From the NCBI RefSeq assembly GCF_003957515.1, contig NZ_RQXW01000014.1, positions 1 through 64,000 of the forward strand: a stretch of DNA of 64,000 nucleotides, written 5' to 3'. Source of the DNA: Amphritea opalescens. Lineage in GTDB: Bacteria; Pseudomonadota; Gammaproteobacteria; Pseudomonadales; Balneatricaceae. Below are positions 1 through 8,404 of the stretch, in pieces (position 1 is the stretch's first letter; every line of letters begins with the position of its first letter). The position numbers and the translations under genes are program-made. The notes beneath the pieces are model-generated. The model did not search any database. It was not told where the DNA came from and worked only from the letters and a program-made list of their open reading frames with translations.

Positions 1-73
1 GATCTTTAGGCACAAGCTCATCAATACAGACAAACTCAAGGGTGGACTGGGTTTGGGGGCGTTCTTTTAACAT
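1..73 (-). CDS. IS1182-like transposase, N-terminal fragment (cut by window edge)
   Basis: The minus strand opens with an ATG at 73-71 and reads 24 codons without a stop to the window edge. The peptide begins MLKERPQTQSTLEF and continues VCIDELVPKD, which resembles the start of IS1182-family DDE transposases (a short basic N-terminus, then EFVxxDxLVPxDHLLRKID). Only the N-terminus is visible, so the catalytic residues cannot be checked and the family call rests on remembered similarity. If it is right, an insertion sequence lies just outside the window, next to gcvR. Confidence 0.55.
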   Translation of the reverse strand, partial: MLKERPQTQSTLEFVCIDELVPKD

Positions 74-79
74 GGCTCT

Positions 80-85
80 ATTATA
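80..85 (-). promoter_or_regulatory. -10 box for the transposase-like gene
   Basis: A perfect TATAAT on the minus strand lies 7 bp upstream of the ATG of the transposase-like ORF. It directly follows the T-tract of the neighbouring hairpin. The spacing would give an almost leaderless mRNA. No clear -35 can be chosen because the hairpin occupies that stretch. Confidence 0.35.
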
Positions 86-90
86 AAAAA

Positions 91-116
91 TCCTCGTCAT
101 TTGACGAGGACTTTTT
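91..116. terminator. bidirectional hairpin terminator
   Basis: TCCTCGTCA and TGACGAGGA form a perfect 9-bp stem with a 2-nt loop (91-110). A-rich sequence lies on the left and CTTTTTC on the right, so it reads as a terminator on both strands. On the minus strand it lies downstream of gcvR and would shield the transposase-like gene. Confidence 0.6.
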
Positions 117-126
117 CAGCAGTCTG

Positions 127-150
127 ACCCGCCAGTAGGCGGGTTTTTTT
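127..150 (+). terminator. plus-strand terminator without a visible gene
   Basis: ACCCGCC, an AGTA loop and GGCGGGT are followed by a run of T, a textbook intrinsic terminator for plus-strand transcription. No plus-strand gene ends here in the window, and on the minus strand the hairpin lacks a T-tract. It may belong to a gene lying to the left. Confidence 0.7.
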
Positions 151-179
151 GTGGACTTAAAACGTTGTAACCGAGCCGC

Positions 180-692
180 TTAGTTCAGTGTGATATCAAC
201 CATAAGGTCGCCGGCTATTGCTTCCAGTGCCTGTTGTAGATCATCCAGATCAACGCCGGCGGGGACGGTAAGATCGGCATCCGCTTTGAACAACTCTTCG
301 GCCGACATTGAACCGCTGACCAGTTCTGTCGATAGACGCTCGACATTGATGTTGAAGCGGCTGAGTGCCTGAGATATTTCGCGGACGATGCCGGGTTTGT
401 CGTGGCCAATCAGCTCCAGCGTAATATTGTTACTGTCGGCGGATGTTTCATATTGTGGACTACGTGCAACGATGACTCTGAGTCCCTGAGATTCGAGTGC
501 TTGCAGCGCCTCGATCAGTGTCTCTGCGCGTTCTTCGGCCACCGATACAATCAAAATACCGGCAAACTTACCCGCGAGGCGGGACATGCTGCTTTCTAGC
601 CAGTTGCCGCCATTGTCCGCGATGGTTTGGGACAGTCGTTCTACCAGGCCGGGTTTGTCTGGGGCGATGACGGTGAGTACGAGAGGTGTCAT
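180..692 (-). CDS. gcvR: GcvR-like ACT-domain regulator of glycine cleavage
   Basis: The 170-residue protein has two ACT domains, residues about 1-80 (start MTPLVLTVIAPDKPGLVERL) and about 90-165 (NNITLELIGHDKPGIVREIS). This is the GcvR layout. In E. coli GcvR binds GcvA and represses the gcv operon when glycine is low. There is no DNA-binding domain, as expected for a protein that acts through a partner. The ATG is preceded by AGGAGC in the minus-strand sequence. gcvT and gcvH lie 8 kb away in this window, which suits the function, but no gcvA is seen here. An ACT protein of another role cannot be fully excluded. Confidence 0.8.
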   Translation of the reverse strand: MTPLVLTVIAPDKPGLVERLSQTIADNGGNWLESSMSRLAGKFAGILIVSVAEERAETLIEALQALESQGLRVIVARSPQYETSADSNNITLELIGHDKPGIVREISQALSRFNINVERLSTELVSGSMSAEELFKADADLTVPAGVDLDDLQQALEAIAGDLMVDITLN

Positions 693-1016
693 GATTATTT
701 GCTCCTTAAAATATATTCAGACGGGGCTTTTTGTCTTTGCGATGGCGGACGTTAACTCTCGTCTGTACGGTATATAGGGTTGAACCGTTGTGGTGCTAGA
801 ATAACTGGCTTAGGGTTAAGGTTTCAACGGCCAGAGTAAAGGGCGAGTTGAAATGTCGGTGCACTGTTTAAGGCGTCTTGCTTAAAAAGTGCTGACAACG
901 TTAATGGATCATCCCATAATTCAGATCATCCTGCTATCGGGGCTGAAGTCTTAAGTTTCGGCCGAGAACCGCTTGATGGTCAATATGCACAGCTTTTTGT
1001 TGGATTATAAACACAG
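693..1016. other. intergenic region between divergent gcvR and AEC transporter genes
   Basis: These 324 bases separate two divergently read genes and must hold both promoters. I see no open frame with coding character, no hairpin terminator and no known riboswitch. A TATATA element near 772-778 could serve gcvR. I could not pair a convincing -35 and -10 for the plus-strand gene. Confidence 0.4.
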
Positions 1017-1937
1017 ATGAACGAGATTCTTACGGCCTTATGGCCGGTTTTTGCGTTGCTATGTGCCGGACATATTATTCGGCGTATGGCGTTTCCGGGT
1101 GATGGCTTTTGGGAGCCTGCAGAAAGGTTAATCTATTTTCTGCTGTTTCCGTTGTTGTTGGTGCATAAGCTGAGTCTGGCGGATGTCGGTGCGGTGCCGG
1201 TGGCTGATGTTGCCTTGGCGGTGGCTTTGTTGTTGTTTGCCGGCACGCTGGTGCTATTGGTTATACAGCGATTAAAGCCGTTGGACGGTGGTAGTTTTAC
1301 CTCGGTTTATCAGGGTGGGATACGCTTTAATACCTATGTGGGTTTAGCGGCCAGCGCGGCGATATTTGGTGATAGCGGGGTGGCCATCGCAGCGGTCATT
1401 ATTGCGGTGATGATCCCGTTGTTAAATCTGCTCTGTGTTTTGATTTTTAGTTTGTATACCCGTAAAGATGCGGGTTATTTGAGTGCCCTGTGGGCGATTC
1501 TAAAAAACCCGCTGATTATTGCCTGTTTTATCGGCATCTTTCTGAATCTGTCGGGTATTGGTTTGCCCTGGGCGGTGGCATCGGTTGCTGGCTTGGCCAG
1601 TGGTATGGCATTGCCGTTGGCATTGCTGGCGGTGGGGGCGGGTCTTAACTTGACCGCTTTGCGCAAAGCGGGCGGTGCGGTGATCTACAGTAGCGCAGTG
1701 AAGTTGTTGCTGTTTCCTGTCGTGATGCTGTTTATCTGTAGGCTGTTTATCGACTCACTTGAGGTGGCTCAGGTGTTATTACTCTTCAGTGCTCTGCCCA
1801 CGGCGCCCTCTGCCTATGTATTAGCGCGGCAATTAGGAGGCGATGCGACGCTAATGTCGGCGATCATTACGGGGCAAACATTGTTGTCTATGCTGCTAAT
1901 GCCGATAGTTTTATCGATTTTGCCGTCTTTTTTATGA
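1017..1937 (+). CDS. AEC family transporter (auxin efflux carrier fold)
   Basis: The 306-residue protein is hydrophobic throughout, with about ten predicted membrane segments, the first near residues 5-20 (ALWPVFALLCAGHIIRR). Length and pattern fit bacterial AEC permeases such as YfdV and the malonate/malate carrier MdcF, which act in the inner membrane. Family features seen include the RFNTYVGLA segment in the first half and SALPTAPSAYVLARQLGGD near the C-terminus. The substrate cannot be told from sequence. The ribosome site is weak (ACACAG before ATG). It stands alone, divergent from gcvR. Confidence 0.8.
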   Translation: MNEILTALWPVFALLCAGHIIRRMAFPGDGFWEPAERLIYFLLFPLLLVHKLSLADVGAVPVADVALAVALLLFAGTLVLLVIQRLKPLDGGSFTSVYQGGIRFNTYVGLAASAAIFGDSGVAIAAVIIAVMIPLLNLLCVLIFSLYTRKDAGYLSALWAILKNPLIIACFIGIFLNLSGIGLPWAVASVAGLASGMALPLALLAVGAGLNLTALRKAGGAVIYSSAVKLLLFPVVMLFICRLFIDSLEVAQVLLLFSALPTAPSAYVLARQLGGDATLMSAIITGQTLLSMLLMPIVLSILPSFL

Positions 1938-2123
1938 ATTTCTGTAAAAAAAGGGAACTTTTCCTCGTTTTTTAATGTCTTTTAGTAAGCTTTTAAAGCA
2001 TTTGTCGATAAAGTGCGCATAAGTTCTTAAAAATACATCATAAAACAGTTGTTTTTTTTGTTCTGTATGCAAGAATATAAGCGCTTTTGAGTTAGCGAAC
2101 TAAAATTACTGAGCAGTTGGAAA

Positions 2124-2249
2124 ATGAGAAAAGGGCCGGATATCGTTGTAGTACTGGTGGCTGTATTTATTTTGGGTACGGTGTTTACCGGTGTCAGCCA
2201 TGCTGATATCGAATTTGTATCTTTGGTAGGAGAAGCTTTTGCTAACTGA
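2124..2249 (+). CDS. 41-residue single-pass membrane protein, unknown function
   Basis: A short ORF starts at ATG 2124 and ends at TGA 2247-2249, tail to tail with the minus-strand fau gene and only 3 bp from its stop. The product opens with a basic, polar tip (MRKGPD), then a hydrophobic stretch IVVVLVAVFILGTVFTGV, then a short tail. This is one membrane span with little else. Small proteins beginning MRKGPD or similar occur in other marine gammaproteobacteria as I recall, and that start also argues for a real gene. The upstream GAGCAGTTGG is a poor ribosome site. Function is not known. Confidence 0.55.
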   Translation: MRKGPDIVVVLVAVFILGTVFTGVSHADIEFVSLVGEAFAN

Positions 2250-2252
2250 GGG

Positions 2253-2858
2253 TTATCGGGTGGCGCGGTAGAAGCGTTTCTCGGTGGCAATACCTTCCAA
2301 GGGAATATCCCAGCTTTCTGTTTTAAGTTGATCCACTTTCTGTAGATCATGCGCCAATCCAATTAGGCGTGTGCCCCTTCCGTGACGCCAACCCTGCTTA
2401 AAGGCAAAGGTTCGGTCATAATATCCGCCCCCCATACCTAAACGGCCGCCCTGTTCATCAAAGGCAACCAATGGCAATAAGACTAGATCTAAAGCCCAGG
2501 CCGGACGTCGTGGTGCCTGTACCAATGCGGGTTCTTTAATGCCATAGATATTGGCATCTAATACAGTATCTTTCGTGTATTCAATAAACCAGAGGCGGTT
2601 ATGGCGTACCGGGTGAAGTACCGGCAAAAAACATCGTTTACCCAGTTTTCGGCAGTATTGAATCACCTGTTCAGGGCTAATCTCACCATCACTGGCAAGG
2701 TAGAGGGCAATGGTGCGGCTGCGACGAAATTGAGACAGTCGGCGAATAGTTGAGAGTAAACCTTGAGCGTGCTGACGTTGAGTGGCCGGCGGTAAGCTAC
2801 GGCGCATTTTACGTATTTGACGACGCAGATTTTTTTTATAATCGCTGGCTTGTTTCAT
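2253..2858 (-). CDS. ygfA: 5-formyltetrahydrofolate cyclo-ligase
   Basis: The 201-residue protein converts 5-formyltetrahydrofolate to 5,10-methenyltetrahydrofolate using ATP, which salvages the storage folate. Basic residues near the start (KKNLRRQIRKMRRSL) and the C-terminal GGRLGMGGGYYDRTFAF motif are the family's substrate and ATP-binding elements. Its position after the 6S RNA gene and zapA is the classic zapA-ssrS-ygfA arrangement, and the 6S transcript probably reads into it. Length is normal. Also called fau. Confidence 0.92.
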   Translation of the reverse strand: MKQASDYKKNLRRQIRKMRRSLPPATQRQHAQGLLSTIRRLSQFRRSRTIALYLASDGEISPEQVIQYCRKLGKRCFLPVLHPVRHNRLWFIEYTKDTVLDANIYGIKEPALVQAPRRPAWALDLVLLPLVAFDEQGGRLGMGGGYYDRTFAFKQGWRHGRGTRLIGLAHDLQKVDQLKTESWDIPLEGIATEKRFYRATR

Positions 2859-2883
2859 TCGATTGTCACGGCAGGAAAGAGAG

Positions 2884-3064
2884 AAGACTCCCCAGGGTTA
2901 CGGCGCTGGATCGGCCCTGAACCCGAAGGTTCAAGGTGGCAGCTTCAGATTAAAATTAGGCTTTCCGGCAAGCGGACATGCACATCAGATAATACAAGAA
3001 GCTTCCAATGGTGTGATTATCGGCTCAAGGGACTAACCAGAACAACCAATAACCTCAGGGAGCT
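2884..3064 (-). ncRNA. ssrS: 6S RNA
   Basis: The roughly 180-nt minus-strand region between zapA and ygfA matches 6S RNA. The 5' arm contains TTAGTCCCTTGAGCCGATA, close to the conserved E. coli segment, and the 3' arm contains CACCTTGAACCTTCGGGT with the conserved TTGAACC core. The ends CTCCCTGAGG and CCCTGGGGAG can pair to close the rod-like structure. 6S RNA binds sigma70 RNA polymerase as an open-promoter mimic in stationary phase. Exact ends are estimated from the -10 box and the closing stem and may be off by several bases. Confidence 0.88.
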
Positions 3065-3070
3065 GATCTC

Positions 3071-3099
3071 ATTATACCGCTCTAGAATAGAAAGTCAGC
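3071..3099 (-). promoter_or_regulatory. sigma70 promoter of 6S RNA
   Basis: On the minus strand a perfect TATAAT (3076-3071) lies 7 bp before the inferred 6S RNA start. A GCTGAC element (3099-3094), 17 bp further upstream, fits a -35 with moderate match. Confidence 0.65.
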
Positions 3100-3220
3100 C
3101 TTGAATTAACACTTTAATGTGCTATTGCGAGAAATAACCGGATGTTTAATTAGGTGAAAAATAAGGTTATTTTCGGTAATTGAAAAATATTCAAGCGTAA
3201 CCCTGTTAGTTGCTTAAAAA

Positions 3221-3508
3221 TCACTCAGCTAATGTTTTTTCGAGCAGCAGGCTAAGATGGCTCAGGCGTGAGTTAACCGCTTCTCGCTCGGCGGTTTGGC
3301 TGGATTGTAATTCATAGGTGATATTCAATGCTGCCATGACGGCAACTTTTTCTGAGCCGATGATGCGACCGCCTGCACGGATGTCTTGCATCTTTTTATC
3401 GAGGTAGGCGGCGGCTTTAAGGAGTTCCGCTTCGGCTTCGGCAGGGCAGGCGACGACATACTCTTTACCGAGCAGGGTCACGGAGATATTGCGGGGAGAA
3501 CTGCTCAT
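3221..3508 (-). CDS. zapA: cell division protein ZapA
   Basis: The 95-residue protein matches ZapA, which binds and bundles FtsZ filaments at the division ring. The N-terminal beta strands (ISVTLLGKEYVVACP) and the family hallmark VAVMAALNITYEL are present, followed by a C-terminal coiled coil. The start overlaps the end of the upstream small coiled-coil gene by 4 bp, so the two are translationally coupled. 6S RNA and ygfA follow on the same strand, the usual gammaproteobacterial order. Confidence 0.9.
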   Translation of the reverse strand: MSSSPRNISVTLLGKEYVVACPAEAEAELLKAAAYLDKKMQDIRAGGRIIGSEKVAVMAALNITYELQSSQTAEREAVNSRLSHLSLLLEKTLAE

Positions 3509-3714
3509 GCCTGCTGCTCCAGCGTTTTAAGGCGACTGATCATCGCTTCGAGTTTCTGATCGGTCTGATTAGCGACGTGCATACGCTGATGCCGCTCCTC
3601 TTTCAGGGCAGAAATTTGTTGTTGCAGATCTTGATTAGACTGCTCAAGTTTCTGGCAGTGCAGGATCAGCTCATTAATCTGTTGTTCCAGTTTATCGAAC
3701 GCTTGCGCAGACAT
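3505..3714 (-). CDS. small coiled-coil protein of the TIGR02449 type, ZapB-like
   Basis: A 69-residue protein made almost wholly of heptad-rich helix (FDKLEQQINELILHCQKLEQ), upstream of zapA and overlapping it by 4 bp. I recognise it as the small family found before zapA in Pseudomonas and relatives (TIGR02449), thought to be a division factor like ZapB. The frame extends 5 codons upstream to a TTG at 3729, but the ATG at 3714 fits the family length better. Neither start has a strong Shine-Dalgarno. The function is inferred from context. Confidence 0.75.
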   Translation of the reverse strand: MSAQAFDKLEQQINELILHCQKLEQSNQDLQQQISALKEERHQRMHVANQTDQKLEAMISRLKTLEQQA

Positions 3715-3853
3715 AGGTATCAGACTCAATTATCAGAGCGCCTATAATAAGCTGAAAATGGCTGGTAATCGAGTGCTGTTTCATGGTGCCGCTCTAGCTG
3801 AAGTGCTAGGATATGAATCCTGAAAAGTTAAGCCGATACAGAGTAGCGCCTCC

Positions 3854-4447
3854 ATGCCTGAAACCCAGTCCCCTGAAGACTTTCTTCCCGAATATTATGA
3901 AATATGTGATGTACTTGTCGCCGAAGACAGTATGACCAGTAGTGCCGCCGAACTGCACGGTTTGTTGTGCGGCTATCTTGCTGCCGGTGCTCGGTTTAGC
4001 CATGAAGCTTGGTTGAAGCTGGCGATGGAGCTGACCGATATCACCGATTTTCGCCATGAATCATCGAAACTGGCCTTTACCGACCTCTATGATGGGGTGG
4101 TGGCACAACTTGAACAGAGTGATTTCAGTTTTCAGCTGATGTTGCCCGATGATGATATGTCGATGGCCGAACGGGCGGAAGCCTTGGGTTGTTGGTGTCA
4201 GGGTTACCTGAGTGGCTTTGGTTTACAGGGCGGACATACCAATGAGTCGCTTTCCAGTGAGCTGAAAGAGGCGTTGGCCGATATGGCGCAGATTGCCCAG
4301 ATCGAGTTGGAACCCGATGCCGATGAAGAGAACGAGTCAGATTTGATGGAGCTGCAGGAATATGTCCGCATCTCATCGATGATGATTTATGGCGAGTTCA
4401 ATACGCCACCAGAACAAGAGTCTGCACCGGGTGCGACTCTCCATTAA
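3854..4447 (+). CDS. ygfB: YgfB/UPF0149 family protein
   Basis: The 197-residue acidic protein carries the UPF0149 signature: an early AELHGLLCGYLAAG motif and a central GWCQGYLSGF-like stretch (ALGCWCQGYLSGFGLQGG). The region before pepP and ubiH in gammaproteobacteria almost always starts with this gene. In Pseudomonas aeruginosa YgfB has been linked to AmpC regulation through AlpA, but a general biochemical role is not settled. The gene is divergent from the zapA cluster across about 120 bp and is followed closely by pepP. Confidence 0.85.
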   Translation: MPETQSPEDFLPEYYEICDVLVAEDSMTSSAAELHGLLCGYLAAGARFSHEAWLKLAMELTDITDFRHESSKLAFTDLYDGVVAQLEQSDFSFQLMLPDDDMSMAERAEALGCWCQGYLSGFGLQGGHTNESLSSELKEALADMAQIAQIELEPDADEENESDLMELQEYVRISSMMIYGEFNTPPEQESAPGATLH

Positions 4448-4465
4448 CAGGGAGTGATTTTTACT

Positions 4466-5785
4466 ATGCGAATCAGTCAGTCAGGTTTTGCCCTTCGTCG
4501 TCAGCAGTTGATGGATAAGATGAGTCCCGGCAGCGTGGCGATCGTTCCCTCTGCCAGCGAAGTGACGCGTAACCGAGATGTGGAATATCCCTTTCGCCAA
4601 GACAGTGATTTCTATTACTTAACGGGCTTTAATGAGCCGGATGCGCTGTTGGTATTGATTCCTAGTCCGAGTGCCGGTCAGGTGGTGATCTTTTGCCGCG
4701 ACCGTGACCCTGAAATGGAGATCTGGCATGGCTATCGCGCAGGACCCTTAGGTGTTTGTAACCAGTATGGTGCGGATCACGCTTATCCTATTGGCGAACT
4801 AGACGAGCGCATGGTTGAGCTGCTGCAGGGTAAGGATCGACTCTATTACTCCATCGGGACCCATGAGAGTCTCGATGCCCAGGTGCAGGGTTGGCTGAAT
4901 GGTATTCGTAAAAATAGCCGGCTTGGCGCCACGTCACCGAGCGAAATGGTGATGTTAGATCGGCTGTTACATGAGCAGCGATTGTTCAAATCGGCTGAAG
5001 AGGCTGATTTGATGCGCGCAGCGGGCCGTATTTCGGCTGAAGCTCATGTGCGGGCGATGGAGGTTTGCCGGCCAGGTTTGACGGAGTATCAGTTAGAAGC
5101 GGAGATTACCCATCACTTTGCGATGAATGGTTGCCGCTTACCGGCTTACTCGTCGATAGTCGGCGGCGGTGATAACGCCTGTGTTTTGCATTACACCGAA
5201 AACCAAGATGTGCTGAAAGAGGGCGATCTGGTACTGATCGATGCGGGTTGTGAGCTGGATTACTATGCCGGTGACATCACCCGTACTTTCCCTGTTTCGG
5301 GTAAGTTCAGTGCTGAGCAGAAAGCGCTATATGAGCTGGTGCTGGCGTGCCAGTTAGCCTGTATCGAAGCGATACGCCCTGGGGTGCCTTGGATCTGTAT
5401 CCATGATAAGTCGGTCGAAGTGTTAACCCATGGGTTGATCGACCTGGGCTTACTGCATGGCGACCCTGAAGAGTTGATCGAAACCGGTGCCTATCGAGCG
5501 TTTTACATGCACCGTATCGGCCACTGGTTGGGTATGGATGTGCATGACGTGGGTGATTATAAGGTGGATGGCGAATGGCGTTCACTGGAGCCGGGGATGG
5601 TGTTAACCGTCGAGCCGGGGATCTACGTGTCACCACAGAATGACAGTGTCGATGAAAAGTGGCGGGGTATCGGTATTCGTATCGAGGATGACGTACTGGT
5701 AACCGAGGATGGTTATGAAGTGCTCAGTGCCGCTGCGCCAAAGGGTGTTGCCGAGATAGAAGCATTGATGAGCCGCTCTGCGTGA
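4466..5785 (+). CDS. pepP: Xaa-Pro aminopeptidase II
   Basis: The cytosolic metallopeptidase removes the N-terminal residue from peptides with proline second. The 439-residue protein has the creatinase-type N-domain (EYPFRQDSDFYYLTGFNEPD) and the pita-bread catalytic domain. The five metal ligands are visible: both Asp in LIDAGCELDYYAGDITRTF, His in HRIGHWLGMDVHD, Glu in VLTVEPGIYV and Glu in GIRIEDD. The frame is open to a GTG at 4454, but AGGGAG lies right against it. The ATG at 4466 has proper spacing and matches the family. It begins 18 bp after ygfB and leads into the ubiquinone genes. Confidence 0.93.
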   Translation: MRISQSGFALRRQQLMDKMSPGSVAIVPSASEVTRNRDVEYPFRQDSDFYYLTGFNEPDALLVLIPSPSAGQVVIFCRDRDPEMEIWHGYRAGPLGVCNQYGADHAYPIGELDERMVELLQGKDRLYYSIGTHESLDAQVQGWLNGIRKNSRLGATSPSEMVMLDRLLHEQRLFKSAEEADLMRAAGRISAEAHVRAMEVCRPGLTEYQLEAEITHHFAMNGCRLPAYSSIVGGGDNACVLHYTENQDVLKEGDLVLIDAGCELDYYAGDITRTFPVSGKFSAEQKALYELVLACQLACIEAIRPGVPWICIHDKSVEVLTHGLIDLGLLHGDPEELIETGAYRAFYMHRIGHWLGMDVHDVGDYKVDGEWRSLEPGMVLTVEPGIYVSPQNDSVDEKWRGIGIRIEDDVLVTEDGYEVLSAAAPKGVAEIEALMSRSA

Positions 5786-5844
5786 ATCGCGTGTGGTCGT
5801 CTTTGCGCTTAACGCGACGATAAGTCTTAACAGTCCGGGCCGTT

Positions 5845-7116
5845 ATGAAACAGCATTACGATATTATCATTATTGGTGGCGGTATGGTGGGGGGCAGTCT
5901 TGCGGCCTCACTGATTCCCGCCGCTCAGCGTTTGGGATTGTCGATCGCCGTGGTCGAAGCTTTTCCCCTGCCAGAGGCGGGTAGCGAGGAGTATCAGCCG
6001 AGTTACGATACGCGCTCGACGGCACTCTCCTATGGCAGTCGCCTAATCTATGAGCAGATCGGTATTTGGCAGCAACTACGTCAACATCTGTGCCCCATTA
6101 CCCATATCCATGTATCGGACAAAGGGCGCTTTGGCGCTACCCGGTTGAATGCTGAGGATGAGCATGTCTCGGCGTTGGGCTATGTGGTGGAAAACCATTG
6201 GCTGGGGCGGGTGTTGATGAACCGTCTGGCGCAGGAAGATGCGGCGGTTATTGATCTGCTGTGCCCTGCGGAAGTCACCGATGTTGTGTCTGATGACAAC
6301 CTGATGAGGGTTGCATTGACGACGGCAGAGGGCGATCAACAGATAACCGCCGAACTCGTCGTGATGGCCGATGGTGGCCGGTCAGGGTTGCGTGAGCAAC
6401 TGGGTATCGGTTATCAACAGAAAAGTTATCAACAGCATGCGGTGATCGCCAATATTAGCCCTGAAACCGCCCATGGCAATATTGCCTACGAACGCTTTAC
6501 CGATACCGGCCCGATCGCGCTGCTACCCCTAGAAGACTCCGTGTTAAGTGGCGAGGCGTCGCAACAGGATTTTCACCGCATGGGGTTGGTCTGGACGGTA
6601 CCCGATGAGCAGATAGATGAGATTCTCGGGCTGACCGATCAACAGTTTATCGAGCGGGTACACGAGCGTTTTGGTTATCGTGCTGGGGTGTTTGTTAAGG
6701 TCGGTGAGCGTTTTAGTTATCCACTGAAACTCAGTATCGCCGACGAGCAGGTGCGTCAGGGATTAATTGTTTTAGGTAACGCGGCCCATGCGTTGCATCC
6801 CATCGCCGGTCAAGGCTATAACTTAGCGTTACGCGGTGTGGTTGCTTTGGCGGCAGAGTTGATTGAGGCCCGTGAAGCGGGTGTTAATCTGGGTGATATT
6901 CATCATCTGACACGATTCGCCGACCGGGTGCGTCAAGATCAGCAAAAAACGATCGGCTTTAGTGATAAAACGATGAAGCTGTTTTCCAATGATAATCCAC
7001 TATTGGCCCTTGGCCGCAGTGCGGGTTTACAGTTGATGGATATCTGTCCCATGGCGAAAACGGTCTTTGCCCGCAGCGCGATGGGGCTCGACCAACCGAC
7101 GCCGGATTTGCGCTGA
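5845..7116 (+). CDS. ubiH: UbiH, 2-octaprenyl-6-methoxyphenol 4-hydroxylase type
   Basis: The FAD-dependent monooxygenase carries out one ring hydroxylation in ubiquinone biosynthesis. The 423-residue chain has the N-terminal dinucleotide fold (IIIGGGMVGGSLAASLI), the DG motif MADGGRSGLREQLGI and the C-terminal FAD motif GNAAHALHPIAGQGYNLALRG. It follows pepP by 59 bp and precedes a second hydroxylase of the same family, the conserved pepP-ubiH-visC order. Which ring carbon each of the two hydroxylates is inferred from order and similarity. Confidence 0.9.
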   Translation: MKQHYDIIIIGGGMVGGSLAASLIPAAQRLGLSIAVVEAFPLPEAGSEEYQPSYDTRSTALSYGSRLIYEQIGIWQQLRQHLCPITHIHVSDKGRFGATRLNAEDEHVSALGYVVENHWLGRVLMNRLAQEDAAVIDLLCPAEVTDVVSDDNLMRVALTTAEGDQQITAELVVMADGGRSGLREQLGIGYQQKSYQQHAVIANISPETAHGNIAYERFTDTGPIALLPLEDSVLSGEASQQDFHRMGLVWTVPDEQIDEILGLTDQQFIERVHERFGYRAGVFVKVGERFSYPLKLSIADEQVRQGLIVLGNAAHALHPIAGQGYNLALRGVVALAAELIEAREAGVNLGDIHHLTRFADRVRQDQQKTIGFSDKTMKLFSNDNPLLALGRSAGLQLMDICPMAKTVFARSAMGLDQPTPDLR

Positions 7117-7144
7117 GGCGTATCAGTCATCTGTGAGGACTCAA

Positions 7145-8404
7145 ATGACACAAGATAATACAACCGATCTGGTGATTGTCGGTGCGGGTATGGTGGGGCT
7201 GACGCTGGCCGCATTATTGGCGGAGAGTGGTTTACGCATCCGCATTCTGGAAAGCCGAGAGGTCGATGCCGCACAAGCCCTGAGTTGGGAGCAGTCTCAG
7301 CGGGCGGAAGGTTATGATCCTCGCGTCAGTGCGTTGACGGTTGCATCGCAGCAGGTACTTACGGTTGCAGGTGTTTGGTCGCAGATCGAACAGATGCGGT
7401 TAATGCCTTACCGTGCGATGGATGTTTGGGACGGTGAGGGTACCGGCGAGATACGCTTCGATTGTACCGAGTTACATGAACCCTGTTTAGGTCATATTGT
7501 TGAAAACCGAGTCACGCAAGCGGCGCTGTTGCAGCGAGTAGCGGGTTTGGCGCAGTGCCAGTTATCCGTAGGGGTGGCATTGACCGAGCTATCCGAGCCG
7601 GATGCTGATGGGTTGCGTACCCTGACACTGAGTGATGGCGAAACTCTGCAGTCGCGCTGTGTGGTTGCTGCCGATGGCGCGCTGTCGAATACGCGTCGGT
7701 TGGCGGGTATCGGTATGTGGGAGTGGGATTACGGGCATCATGCTATCGTGACAACGGTTACCACCGAGCAAGCCAACCAAGCGACCTGCTGGCAGCGTTT
7801 TACCGATGATGGGCCGTTAGCCTTTTTACCCCTGCCGGATAGTCACCTGAGTTCGATTGTCTGGTCTACTTCGCCGGATCATGCGAAAGCGGTGATGGAG
7901 TTAGATGACGAAGGATTTTGTCAGGCGCTGGAGCGAGCCTTTGAGGGGCGTTTAGGGGCGGTGACCCATACCGATGCACGCTATGTGTTTCCCCTGCGTC
8001 AACGTCATGCGCAACAGTATGTTAAAGCGGGCTTTGCGGCGATCGGTGATGCGGCACATACCATTCATCCCTTGGCTGGGCAGGGTGTTAACCTTGGGCT
8101 AATGGATGCGGCGGCATTGGCGGAGACTATCCTTGATGGGCTGGCGGATGGGGTGAATTGGCATTCCGATTACCATTTGCGCCGTTTTCAGCGCGCCCGT
8201 CAAAGTGAGAATTTGCAGATGGCAGTGACAATGGAGGGCTTTAAACGACTATTTAATGCGGGCGGGCCACTGCCCCGACTATTGCGCAATACCGGTATGA
8301 CGTTGATGAATCGATGCTCGCCGGTGAAAAACCATATTGTGCAGCAGGCCATGGGTTTGGCAGGGCCGCTGCCCCGTTTAGCGCGCCGGCCGGTAAAAGA
8401 GTAA
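7145..8404 (+). CDS. ubiI: UbiI/VisC-type FAD-dependent ubiquinone hydroxylase
   Basis: This 419-residue paralogue of the preceding gene has the same three flavin motifs: IVGAGMVGLTLAALLAESG at the N-terminus, AADGALSNTRRLAGI in the middle and IGDAAHTIHPLAGQGVNLGL near the C-terminus. In E. coli the gene after ubiH is ubiI (visC), the C5-hydroxylase of ubiquinone synthesis. The frame is open back to 7067 inside ubiH, but ATG 7145 has a GTGAGGA ribosome site 6 bp upstream and is where family homology starts. It lies 28 bp after ubiH and is surely co-transcribed. Confidence 0.88.
   Translation: MTQDNTTDLVIVGAGMVGLTLAALLAESGLRIRILESREVDAAQALSWEQSQRAEGYDPRVSALTVASQQVLTVAGVWSQIEQMRLMPYRAMDVWDGEGTGEIRFDCTELHEPCLGHIVENRVTQAALLQRVAGLAQCQLSVGVALTELSEPDADGLRTLTLSDGETLQSRCVVAADGALSNTRRLAGIGMWEWDYGHHAIVTTVTTEQANQATCWQRFTDDGPLAFLPLPDSHLSSIVWSTSPDHAKAVMELDDEGFCQALERAFEGRLGAVTHTDARYVFPLRQRHAQQYVKAGFAAIGDAAHTIHPLAGQGVNLGLMDAAALAETILDGLADGVNWHSDYHLRRFQRARQSENLQMAVTMEGFKRLFNAGGPLPRLLRNTGMTLMNRCSPVKNHIVQQAMGLAGPLPRLARRPVKE

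Noticed and set aside
2027..2362. 111-codon minus-strand ORF
   Set aside because: Overlaps the end of ygfA in another frame and the small membrane protein gene; no family features.
2817..3104. 95-codon plus-strand ORF
   Set aside because: It is antisense to 6S RNA and the start of ygfA.
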